Positions 25,901-33,671 of a DNA stretch of 34,413 nt are shown here, in pieces; the stretch's first letter is position 1, and each line of letters starts with the position of its first letter. Both the position numbers and the translations under genes were made by a program. Location of the stretch: assembly GCA_964346275.1 (NCBI GenBank), contig CAYFUR010000035.1:1-34413 (forward strand), given 5' to 3'. The notes beneath the pieces are model-generated. The model saw only the letters and a list, made by a program, of their open reading frames with translations. It was not told the DNA's origin and searched no databases. The DNA is from CAYFUR01 sp964346275. GTDB taxonomy: Bacteria; Sumerlaeota; Sumerlaeia; SLMS01.

Positions 25901-26425
25901 CAGAAAAAAGACCAAAAGCTTGACGGTTTTCTTTCCGGGAATCTGACCTTTGCGGCACATCTCCTCGACTATCCGACATACGAGGGCGAGGGCGAATTCC
26001 AGGTCGATGAATCGTCGCTGGTGGATACGATCGTGCTGGCCAACGCACCGTCGGCGGTCCGGTCGCTTTCCCTGGTGAGCGGCCGTCTGGCCAGAGTGAA
26101 AGGCGAAGCCCGGATGGCGGGCCAGGAAATCCATTTTCCGGAACTGTTGATCGAGCATCCAGGAATCCGGCTGGCCGCGGAAGGTTACCTGGATTTCGAA
26201 GGGCGGCTGTTTTTCGACGTGGTTTCGAGCATTATCGGCCAGAGACTGGAAAATGTCCCCTTGATCGGCGCCCTCGGCACGGTGCTCGACCGGATCAGCG
26301 ACCAGATCGTCGTGTATCGGGTGCGCGGCAAACTGGGCGAGCCAAGCTACTCGGCGATCCCCGGAGTCGTGCCCAGCCTGGAGAAGCTGGCGGAGCAGTT
26401 GGATTCCACGGGCGATGAGGAATAG
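22937..26425 (+). CDS. Large AsmA/YhdP-like inner-membrane-anchored protein (1162 aa)
   Basis: A basic N-terminus (MKAGTRRIYRRTFRRVRLYL) leads into one membrane helix at about residues 16-38. The rest is a long periplasmic chain rich in short beta strands. The start resembles AsmA domains (ADWLRREAEDQARDVLGTEV, then a layer of VELDGRLSGL-like strands). The end resembles the AsmA-like C-terminal region (AsmA_2/DUF3971-type): LDGFLSGNLTFAAHL, a region with SLVSGRLARVKGEARMAGQEI, and LAAEGYLDFEGRLFFDVVSSIIGQRLENVPLIGALGTVLDRISDQIVVYRVRGKLGEPS in pieces. AsmA-family proteins such as YhdP and TamB form hydrophobic beta grooves that carry phospholipids between the two membranes. It is divergent from cinA with 194 bases between starts. 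No strong ribosome site is visible before ATG 22937. Confidence 0.8.
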   Translation: MKAGTRRIYRRTFRRVRLYLPLILLLFSSLLLFLPISADWLRREAEDQARDVLGTEVEIDRLEVTVARARIEAFGLRAGASSGRPFELGRVELDGRLSGLLAGGEKWPDNVTVDGLPSLRLARDEKGVYDLRGAFQTLLGIIESMSGAPAAPGTSGGKEGRGLGRTPEVLLRGLPIEIEAFGPEWPGIKINFDRIQVDERPSRNASVVLRAQGSATANTTESFNFGATYFPGQERIVMSGQLSGVSVPFSIPGISVFSGRADGLELTVDLSRGNDGAIVGLVKAEAARFEVRQNRLGGERWADEPLQIDLQFRFEPEDRLLTVDRLSLYGEQVDIAMGGTATLGGDFPGEARLEIERLPPAAMALGRSELTERIGLRYEAASSSPTLRLEAETKGLFAKPKSLSPQVNLELASWNLISNRLPQPVLLEQLQIRLSDGAVRLGTLNAAMGDLQLAAQGTLPLMTPEAVEYGALDVQLDGDLQAIFDAIMRQRLLPREINSLSAPISLDASLPVAASWSIQKGWEFLWKRDQLTASLTWREGELGLRTFGEPLRFDPGEVRFEGGNLAVDRIRAHLGDLDLRFSGSVVQPLEHLADLENLSGQATIISSGSFPQLAEVVRWFVSLPPLPRDLAGNYRLELDLDGQLAHPEQASYEARLLIEEGAATIDTPFEELPFTGIQTELVMNRERLEIRQGRLLLENEEVGNATVDFTASADANLVRADVNVRGPLGLATRLAPRALKDLYMEGMASVTGWATLEPRRPLPEGPDAARRWLALIEENPSLGTGEDADLRLNFEAVNRQEESLAVFPRDFPVPIRNIRGNARVSPEGLRVVDARADVGSSKDVEVQEFTLEAGRPSSIAFTAHVERLDINEWMTGWKEQEWASKPASFTPRWRRFPEPYQYTEITGNITTDEIQFMQFEGGETSARLIFEAWSRRPGQLTLEDMKVNAYSGEAAGRLEFAFPRNSKAMLKATADIERIELNTFLDTLQKKDQKLDGFLSGNLTFAAHLLDYPTYEGEGEFQVDESSLVDTIVLANAPSAVRSLSLVSGRLARVKGEARMAGQEIHFPELLIEHPGIRLAAEGYLDFEGRLFFDVVSSIIGQRLENVPLIGALGTVLDRISDQIVVYRVRGKLGEPSYSAIPGVVPSLEKLAEQLDSTGDEE

Positions 26426-26475
26426 CAGGACCGTGAGAAGTTCCTGAATCGCCCTGGCCCGGTAGTGAATCTCTC

Positions 26476-26504
26476 TTGTCAGAGGATTCAAAGCAGGTTA
26501 TAAA
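26476..26504 (+). promoter_or_regulatory. Sigma70-type promoter for the envelope operon
   Basis: TTGTCA (26476-26481) and TATAAA (26499-26504) are separated by exactly 17 bases. Each box has one mismatch to TTGACA/TATAAT. It lies 27-45 bases before the rhodanese gene, in the only sizeable gap ahead of the run of six plus-strand genes that reaches the window end. Confidence 0.65.
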
Positions 26505-26548
26505 TAAGCCTCACTTGGAAGACTTTATCCATGAAAAGGAAAGCACGG

Positions 26549-26992
26549 ATGGGCCTCTTTGCGCGATTGTTTGGCCGGAAGGACGAAAACAAGACGAACA
26601 CCACCCCACAGATTAGAGAAGAAGATCTTCACGAGGAGAAAACCCAGAAGGCGGATTGGGAGTCTGTATCAGGGGTGCCTCAGGAGCTCGCCGCTTCCGA
26701 GGTTCAGGAGTTGTATGAATCCGAAGCCCCCCCGGTGCTTTTAGACGTGCGCGAGGAGGCGGAACGCCAGCAGGATGGATGGATTCCCAACAGCGTGCAT
26801 ATTCCGATGGACGAGGTGGAAAGCCGCCTCGAAGAGCTGGAACCGGGGCGGCCGGTGGTTGTCTATTGTGCCAGCGGCATGCGCAGCATGGATGTGGGCG
26901 TCATGTTGCTGGAAAAAGGCTTCCAAGACGTTTCGAACCTGAACGGCGGCCTCTCGGCCTGGAGCGGACCCCGGGAAACGCCCAATAATTAG
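26549..26992 (+). CDS. Rhodanese-domain protein
   Basis: 147 residues from ATG 26549, which has AAAGGA 8 bases ahead. An in-frame ATG at 26531 would add six residues with a weaker site. Residues 1-45 are hydrophilic (MGLFARLFGRKDENKTN...). The rhodanese domain covers about 50-145: VLLDVREEAERQQDGWIPNS with the conserved D-V-R and hydrophobic-P-x-(A/S)-x-hydrophobic-I-P, then VVVYCASGMRSMDVGVML with the active-site Cys in a C-x-x-G-x-R-S loop, and LNGGLSAWSG at the end. It moves sulphur from a donor such as thiosulphate or persulphide and probably acts in the cytoplasm; no signal peptide is present. It is the first gene behind the promoter at 26476-26504. Confidence 0.88.
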   Translation: MGLFARLFGRKDENKTNTTPQIREEDLHEEKTQKADWESVSGVPQELAASEVQELYESEAPPVLLDVREEAERQQDGWIPNSVHIPMDEVESRLEELEPGRPVVVYCASGMRSMDVGVMLLEKGFQDVSNLNGGLSAWSGPRETPNN

Positions 26993-27047
26993 AATTCCAT
27001 ATCGCGCCTTGAAAACCGAATGCCAGAGACGCGAAGGGAGATTGACG

Positions 27048-27632
27048 ATGTTTTCTTTAGCAAGGCGAATTCTTCTGCCAACCTTTGCGCTGGCGGGATT
27101 GCTGGCTGCGCCTCTGGCGGTCCAGGGTGGGTCTGATTTTCCCGCGCGGATCTCCGTCCCGCTGGAAACCGTGATCGGGCCCGTGTCCGGCGCGGGCGAC
27201 AGCATAGCTGAAGGCAGCGTTGTCTATACCGACCGGGAGGGTGTGGATCTGGCGGAATCATCGCGCCCCCGGGCAGATGCCGTCGCGACCCTGAACAAGG
27301 GGGCCAGGCTGACCATCGTGGAAACGCGGGGCCCGCGTCTGAAAGTGCGCACCGAGCAGAACCTGGAAGGTTGGGTCATGCGTTTTCTTGTGACAGACAG
27401 TAAGCCAAAGCGATCGCTCGGAGACGTGAAAGTCGTGTCCTCCGGCGACCTCGATCCCCAGGAACGATCCGATATCAGCTCGATTCGCGGCCTGAAACCG
27501 ATCACGGAAGAATACGCCGAAGACGCGGATGTGCCACAGAAAGCCGTGGAAGATGCGCGCATGATGGAATCTATTGCCGCTTCGATCAACGAGAGAGACG
27601 TCGACCGGTTTCTGGAAGAGGGAGGAATCTAA
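27048..27632 (+). CDS. Exported SH3b-domain protein
   Basis: 194 residues from ATG 27048, preceded by AAGGGAG; a TTG at 27009 is an alternative in the same frame without a site. MFSLARRILLPTFALAGLLAAPLAVQGG is a signal peptide. Residues about 60-125 form a bacterial SH3 domain (VVYTDREGVDLAESSRPRADAV in two pieces, ATLNKGARLTIVETRG, LKVRTEQNLEGWVMRFLV). SH3b domains often bind peptidoglycan or mediate protein contact. The C-terminal part (SDISSIRGLKPITEEYAEDA, then EDARMMESIAASINERDVDRFLEEGGI) is helical and not recognised. It overlaps the next gene by one base (TAATG) and is 55 bases after the rhodanese gene. Confidence 0.78.
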   Translation: MFSLARRILLPTFALAGLLAAPLAVQGGSDFPARISVPLETVIGPVSGAGDSIAEGSVVYTDREGVDLAESSRPRADAVATLNKGARLTIVETRGPRLKVRTEQNLEGWVMRFLVTDSKPKRSLGDVKVVSSGDLDPQERSDISSIRGLKPITEEYAEDADVPQKAVEDARMMESIAASINERDVDRFLEEGGI

Positions 27633-28519
27633 TGAATTGGATTAAATGGACGGCGGCCCTTGCAGCGCTCGTTTTCCTGGTTTCCTGCACCAGCAAGGAA
27701 GTGCAGACATTCACCCAGGTCGGGCTGATCGCGGCGGGTGAGGATGAAGAAAAGGCCAAGGAGATTTCCGAAGCGGTCGGCAAAGGCGTCGGCGCATTGG
27801 GACCTGTGCCCTTTGAGCAAGAGCGATCGATCGGTGGCGGAATCGCCGTGGATTCTTTTGCGCGAAAAGGAGAGCTGCATCCGAATGAGGACTTGCAGCG
27901 CTACGTGAACCTGGTGGGAAGCGCCGTGGTGCGGGAATCCGAACGCAAAGGCTTTCCCTTTGCATTTGCCGTGGTGGACAGCGGCGAGGTGAACGCCTGG
28001 GCCGCTCCCGGCGGATATATCTTCATCACCAGCGGGGCCTTGCGCGAGATGGAAGACGAGGCCATGCTCGCGGGTGTTCTGGCCCACGAGGTGTTCCACG
28101 TGACCGAAGGGCACATGTTGAAAATGATGAAGCGCCAGCAGTTTTTCGACGCGGCGTTACAGGGCTTGAAGGCCACAACGGACGAAGACGTGGAGTCTTA
28201 CAGCAAGTTCGTCGACGCCGGATCCGAGCTGCTTTTCGAGAAAGGGCTGGATCGATCAATGGAGATCGACTCGGACCTCGCGGGCGTGGAGCTGGCCGTG
28301 ATGGCGGGGTACGATCCAACCGGGCTGCTCCGGTATTTGCGCAAGCTGGACCAGGGGACGGCCGGAACGGGAGGGGGATGGTTTTCATCGACGCATCCTT
28401 CGCTGCGCGAACGCGCCAATGCCCTGGAAACCAAAATCAACGCAGAAATGCAGGGCCTGGAAGGCCCGCGCGTGGAGGATCGATTCCGCCGGATGGTGGG
28501 TGATGCCCTGGCCCCCTGA
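27632..28519 (+). CDS. M48-family metalloprotease lipoprotein
   Basis: 295 residues. MNWIKWTAALAALVFLVSC is a lipoprotein signal with the lipobox VSC at Cys19, so the enzyme is anchored in the periplasm. The zinc motif is LAHEVFHVTEGH (His152, Glu153, His156). The third ligand lies in the conserved later motif RSMEIDSDLAGVELAVMAGYDP, which matches the E-x-x-A-D block of M48 proteins. The segment NAWAAPGGYIFITSGALREM precedes the zinc motif as in the BepA/YfgC and LoiP families. Those proteases degrade misfolded outer-membrane proteins. The gene start overlaps the stop of the SH3b gene by one base, and the YdbH-like gene follows 18 bases later. Confidence 0.9.
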   Translation: MNWIKWTAALAALVFLVSCTSKEVQTFTQVGLIAAGEDEEKAKEISEAVGKGVGALGPVPFEQERSIGGGIAVDSFARKGELHPNEDLQRYVNLVGSAVVRESERKGFPFAFAVVDSGEVNAWAAPGGYIFITSGALREMEDEAMLAGVLAHEVFHVTEGHMLKMMKRQQFFDAALQGLKATTDEDVESYSKFVDAGSELLFEKGLDRSMEIDSDLAGVELAVMAGYDPTGLLRYLRKLDQGTAGTGGGWFSSTHPSLRERANALETKINAEMQGLEGPRVEDRFRRMVGDALAP

Positions 28520-28537
28520 GGGTAGATCGGCTCCGAA

Positions 28538-31500
28538 ATGATGGATGAAGCCGCGGAATCCACTCGCGATGGCGGAAAAAAAACCCGGCGCCGCTTTCGG
28601 CGCTTGTGGCGAATTGTCCTCGCCGCGGCTCTGTCCTTTGTGCTCCTCGTCCTGCTCCTGCCGACCCTTATCAGTTATCTCCCCACGGAGAAGATCGCCG
28701 AGAATATTGTGAATCAGCGGCTGAATGGCCGCCTGGAGTTGGATGGTGTGCGCGTTGGATGGATCGCGAAGACGCGGCTGGGCGCTGTGCGTCTATACGA
28801 CAACACGGGGGAATTGATCTTCGAGCTGGAAGGCATGCGCACGGGGAAAGGGCTGCTGGGGACGGCATTCGGCAAGAGCCGCATGGGGGCCATCGATGTC
28901 GAGCGTGTCTCCGCGCACGTTGTCCGGCGGAAAGATGGGACGATCAACTTCGCCACCCTGATGCCGGCTGAACCAGCCGAACCAGCGGCTCCCGTGGAGG
29001 CCGGCGAACCCTTCGTCATTCCCGAAACTCTTGAGAACTTCTTTCCCGCCGCGAACATCCCCGTCGACCGGATGGACATTGCGGTCAGGGAGATCGAACT
29101 CGTCTATACAGATCAAGCGATGGAACCCGAGCAGGAGTTTCGGTGGGACGAATCGCAATTCTCCCTGAAGTGGCCGGGCGGAAGGAACCCGATTCGCGCC
29201 GTCCTGGCCGGAGACCTTTCCAGGGCAGGATATACAGTGCCGGCGGCCGCGCGCTTCACCCTCCAAGACTGGACTGATGGCGAAAGGCTGGCGCTCGCCA
29301 CGGCCTCCGCTTCGGCAAACATGGTTCTCAATGGAGAGGAAGCCCTTTCCTTTTCGGCAACGACAAACGAGACAAGCATCGATGGGAAGCTGAAGATACC
29401 GCTCGTCCCGTGGGGCAAGACTGTGGAGGTATTATTCCCGGGGATCCCGAATCCGGTCGCCCAAGGCGTTTCCACGGCGTCCGTGCAAGTCGATCTCGGT
29501 TCGAACGCAGATCTCGTCGTGATAAGCTGGGAAGCCGCCGCCGAGGACATCGCGGCGCAAGGGCATGGCCGCAGCGGAAGTGAACTTGAGCTGCCCTCCT
29601 TTTCCGCAAGGGGCACCCTTCGTATATATCGCGATACATACAAGATGGCGACCCTGGCCCTCGAAACAGAGTCCGGCTTTCACGATATCGACGTAACCTC
29701 CGTCGAATCGAGAACGGGCTATCGCAGCCGATTGCAGGGGGAACTGCTCCTCGAGCCGCTGACACAATTCGCCGCCCGGACAAGGTGGTATGGTCCCCGG
29801 ATTCCACTGGTTTCCGGGGCACTTCGGCTGAACGTCTATGCGGTGTCAGAACCATTGCCGCTGTCGGACCTGACCGCCCACCTTGAGTGGGAGGGCGAGA
29901 GTCTCGCCTTTGAGACACACGAGTTCTTTCCAGCCGCTCTTCGGCCGCGAGGCGAGCGGATCAATCTGAAGCCTACATCCTTTGACCTCTATACGACGGC
30001 CACGCTTGGCCAGAAAAAACACGTGTTGTTGCGGGCGGACTCGGATCTGCTCCAGCTTGGGGCGGAGGGGACACTGGAAAGCCCGGAGAATTTTCAGGCC
30101 GACGCGGCCGTTTCCGCTCCCCTCCCGGCGCTTTCCAAATACCTCGATGAAACCTTCGCGGACCTTCCGGCGCGCATCACATCCGGCGCGTTGCGTTTCG
30201 ATCAGGCGGTGGCTGCTGATGCGGAGGGATACCGGCTGGCCGGTGGCGCCTCCGTCGAACCGCTTGTGGTGAAAGGCGAATCGATTCCATCGGGGGTTTT
30301 CCGGGATTCAATCCGGTCGGCCTGGAATGTTCACCTGCGCAGGGACATGTCGCGCATCGATGCAAAAAGCTTTTCCCTGGGAAGCGACTACGGCTCCGTG
30401 GACGCTTCAGGAATCTATACAACGCCGGCGACAGGCGAGTGGGATCTGGGGGCGCGTGTGCTGTTTCCCGCGATTCAGGATCGCCTTATCAACCCCATGG
30501 TTCGCCCTGGCCTTGTCTTTACAACGGGAACGCTCTCGATGAAAACATCCGGGAGCATTGATGGACGAACGGGCAGCGGGCGCCTTGACCTTTCCAGTGA
30601 AGATGGGTTCCGCATCGATTCGCCGGACTTTGGGCTTTCTTTCGAGCAGGCCCAGGCGTCCGGGCGGATGCGCGTCGCGTCGGAGGGCGAGGCTCTTCGG
30701 GCGCGAATGGACGGCCTGTCAGCCCAGATTGACGATGTCTATACGTTCGAGGGCGCGGTGGAAAGCACCCTCCGGCCAAACGGCGGCGAAGCGGACTTCC
30801 ACAGCACCCAGACGGTCAATCTTTCCGGGCTGCGGGAGGAACTGGCGAAGGCGCTGGCGAAGCGGGATCTGGGCGCCCTTGTTCTGGAGGGTTCGCTGGT
30901 CGCATCGTCGAAAGGAAGCGGCGGATGGAAAACCGGCCCGGCGGGGACAACAGTGGAGCCGCCCTTTTCGATGACAAACCGGATGCGCCTGGACGCACCC
31001 GAGATCACCTGGTCGAAAGCGGATAGCAGCTTCACCCTGGCCAATGTTCAGGACGAGCGGACGGAGCAGGTTACATTGCGCAGCCTGGCGGCGGAGGCTT
31101 TTGAGCTGAGTGACTCCGGCAGCGGGGCCATCGAGGAAGTCGTTCTCGGGGAGATGGGCAGCCTCTACGGGCTCGACTACACGTCGGATTTTTCTTTCTC
31201 CCAAAAGGAAGGGGGCCACGCATCGCTGGATGCGAGCCTCTCCGAGGCATTGCTATACGGCGAGCGTCATGAGGTTTTTCTGCCGGAAATGCGCTTTCTC
31301 GCCGATGCTTCCCACGATGTGGGAAGCGGCACTTCGCGGCTGAAGTCCATGCGCTTTACCATGCCGGAGACACTCGAATTGGCCGCGAGCGGGCGTTTCG
31401 ACCAGAAGAGCCGCCGCCTGGAGGCGAAAACAGAGGGGCGGATCACTTCTCTTGAGGCGATTCAGGGGTCCGTATATACGAATGAAGGGTCTACTCCGAT

Positions 31501-33099
31501 TGATCTGGACCTGGAGGGAAACTGGTCCGCGGCCATGGAGGCCGATCTGAATGCATTGATGGAATCCCTCGGCCTGCAATATCCCGGGGGGATGGATCTG
31601 GAGTTGGAAGCGGACTGGAAGAACGGCCGATTTTCCTTTGGCGACGAGGCCCGCATGGATACGTTCCAGGGTTCCGTGAGGGGGGAGGGCGACGGCGAGT
31701 CATCGCGCATGGAGGCGACCGTGGGAATCGGGAACAGTGTTTTCCGGGGGAGCGAGGTCGTCTATACCACGGACATGGCAATGTCCGGCGCGGCTTCCCT
31801 GGGGCGTGATGGCACGGCTCGCCTGGAAAACGCGGAATGGGACCTTCCGGCCCTGGGCACGTCGATCCGGGCCGAGGGCCAGGCGGGAGACGTTTTCGGG
31901 CTTGTGGAGGCGTATCTCCGCGCGGCGTCCCTTTCCGATCAACTCGGGGCTCTGGTTTCCCGCGATTGGAGCTTCGAAACTCTCGCTCGGCAGGAGCTTC
32001 CATCGTTTTCGATTCCTTTTCCGCTGAGGGACAAGGCCGGTANNNNNNNNNNNNNNNNNNNNNNNNNNNNNNNNNNNNNNNNNNNNNNNNNNNNNNNNNN
32101 NNNNNNNNNNNNNNNNNNNNNNNNNNNNNNNNNNNNNNNNNNCGGCAGGAGCTTCCATCGTTTTCGATTCCTTTTCCGCTGAGGGACAAGGCCGGTATGC
32201 TTTCCCAGCGGCTGGCCCTGGAGAATGCGGCGGGGCAGAATCTGCGCCTGGAGTTTTCCGCCAACAGCACGAGCGCGACGCTTGCATGGGCGGATCTCGC
32301 CCGGCTTCACCGGCTGGATGGCGGCATGGCGCTGGAGAAACGCTGGCCGGTTGAATCTCCGGAGCAGGATGATCTCCTGACCGGCGGCGGGCGCTATTCG
32401 CTCGAAGAAGTGTCTATAAGCCAGCCGGCCCCCATGACGCCCATCCGCCAGGCCGTGATGGATATGGGAGCGGCCGGGCCGGACATCAACCTGGGCTGGC
32501 TGCTGGAGGAATTTCTGGGAGGAACGGCGAACCTGAGCCTCCGAGCCGTGGAGTCCGGCAGGAATATCGGCATCCAGGGAGAGTTGCTCGCCACCGATCT
32601 GGACGGGGCGCGCCTTCTTTCAGACATGGATACGGGCGGGATCAGCAAAACGACCTTCAACTGCTATGGCACGATCCAGGCCGCGCTCACTCCACGGCCT
32701 TCCGCGGTGGGCATGGCCGAAACGGTTTCCGCCAGGCTGCAGGTAACAGACATCGGCTCGGGAATGCTCCGGGCGTTTCTCAAAGCGGGGAACACCGGGG
32801 GGCGCAGCCCGGGCGTTGAAACGACGCTGGCGGCGCTTCACTTCAGCCGGCCCGACCGGGTCCTGATCGATATGCGCAACGGCCTGCTGACATTGACGGT
32901 GACGCTGCGCAGCCCGGGAAACATTACTTACCCAATAACCGTTTTCGACAAGCTTCGCGTGGCGCCCCTCATCGGACCGTATATTCCCGCGCCCGCGGAC
33001 AAGGCGTTGGAACTTTTGCGCTTGATCATCGACATCACATCCACACGGACGAAATCCGGGCTCGTGGAACAACTGGCCCCAACAGGAGATTCACCATGA
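28538..33099 (+). CDS. YdbH/AsmA-like intermembrane protein, split by an assembly gap (1468 aa when repaired)
   Basis: The coding frame runs from ATG 28538 into the 100-N gap at 32043-32142 and resumes in a shifted frame to TGA 33097-33099. The 55 bases before and after the Ns are identical, and removing 155 bases (Ns plus one copy) restores one frame: 4407 bases, 1468 residues. A basic N-terminus (KKTRRRFRRLWR) is followed by one membrane helix at about 24-45 and a long chain of short beta strands. The start after the helix, with EKIAENIVNQRLNGRLELDG followed by RVGWIAKTRLGAVRL, is AsmA-like. The C-terminal region with SLRAVESGRNIGIQGELLA and LLTLTVTLRSPGNITYPITV resembles AsmA-type strands. 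I call it YdbH-like because the next gene is a DUF1318/YdbL protein, the partner found with YdbH in E. coli; sequence similarity to YdbH itself is not shown. Confidence 0.75.
31988..32042 (+). repeat. Left copy of the 55-bp overlap flanking the gap
   Basis: This 55-base stretch is identical, base for base, to 32143-32197. It lies directly before the run of Ns. The length of 55 matches a common k-mer size of de Bruijn graph assemblers, so it is most likely a contig-end overlap and not a biological repeat. Confidence 0.9.
32043..32142. other. Scaffold gap of exactly 100 Ns
   Basis: One hundred unknown bases, the default placeholder length for a gap of unknown size. The identical sequence on both sides and the restored reading frame on removal suggest that no sequence is missing here. 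Confidence 0.95.
32143..32197 (+). repeat. Right copy of the 55-bp overlap flanking the gap
   Basis: Identical to 31988-32042 and directly after the Ns. The peptide read through it (RQELPSFSIPFPLRDKAG) is the same one that ends the left piece, and it continues with MLSQRLALENAAGQNL in the right piece. Confidence 0.9.
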
Positions 33100-33671
33100 G
33101 ACTTATCGTCTATACACTCATTCTGGCCGCCGCCCCTATCTTTCTCGGCGGCTGCCGGGGTTCCTTCCTTGCCATCGATCTTTTCGTGGTGGACGAGAAG
33201 ACGGCCCTGGAGAGACAAGTGCTCGGCGCCTACGAGGAGATTGGCCGCGATCTGGCCTCCTACGCTTCCATGCGGGCCGTCGAGCCAGACGGCTCTCTGA
33301 TCCAGCCCCGGGAGATGACCGGGAGCCAGCGCGATACGGTTCGCGCCATGAACAATCGGCGATATAATCGCGACGACCTGGACACCATGCTGGCGGAAGG
33401 GGTCGTTGGGGAAGGCCGCAACGGGTTTCTCGTCTGGCGCACGGATTCGCTCCCGGCGGATTTCCCACTGGAAGAAGATCTGGCAAATCAGGTGTTCGAG
33501 GAGGACAACGCGGACCGGCGGACCATTCTTGAGCGCCTGTGGACAACTGCTCCCGGGGCCACGGAGGAGGACCGCGAAGAAATCGAATTCATCCTTGCCG
33601 AGTTAAACCAGGACCTGGCCCCGGCGGGATCGCCTATCCAAAGCCGGGACGGGGAATGGAGCCGGAAATGA
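33096..33671 (+). CDS. YdbL-family DUF1318 lipoprotein
   Basis: 191 residues. MRLIVYTLILAAAPIFLGGC is a lipoprotein signal with lipobox LGGC. The first mature residues (RGSFLAIDLFVV) form a strand-like stretch. Family motifs of the DUF1318/YdbL type follow: DEKTALERQVLGAYEEIGRDL, an NNRRYNRDDLDTMLAEGVVGEGRNGFLV block in two pieces, EEDNADRRTILERLW, and the ending SPIQSRDGEWSRK, which is close to the GxxV-x-G-x-(N/D)-G-x-W-x-R-K end of E. coli YdbL. In E. coli, YdbL works with YdbH and the lipoprotein YnbE in lipid transport to the outer membrane. The start overlaps the YdbH-like stop and its stop overlaps the next start (both ATGA), so these three genes are coupled. Confidence 0.85.
   Translation: MRLIVYTLILAAAPIFLGGCRGSFLAIDLFVVDEKTALERQVLGAYEEIGRDLASYASMRAVEPDGSLIQPREMTGSQRDTVRAMNNRRYNRDDLDTMLAEGVVGEGRNGFLVWRTDSLPADFPLEEDLANQVFEEDNADRRTILERLWTTAPGATEEDREEIEFILAELNQDLAPAGSPIQSRDGEWSRK

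Noticed and set aside
28538..32182. A 1214-residue protein ending GRSFHRFRFLFR after a run of X
   Set aside because: The frame after the Ns is shifted by the artificial gap; the end is out of frame. The true protein continues to 33099 once the gap is removed.
31988..32197. A biological direct repeat of 55 bp within the AsmA-like gene
   Set aside because: Exactly 55 bp, directly against 100 Ns on both sides, with the frame restored on collapse. A k-mer overlap between contig ends explains it better.
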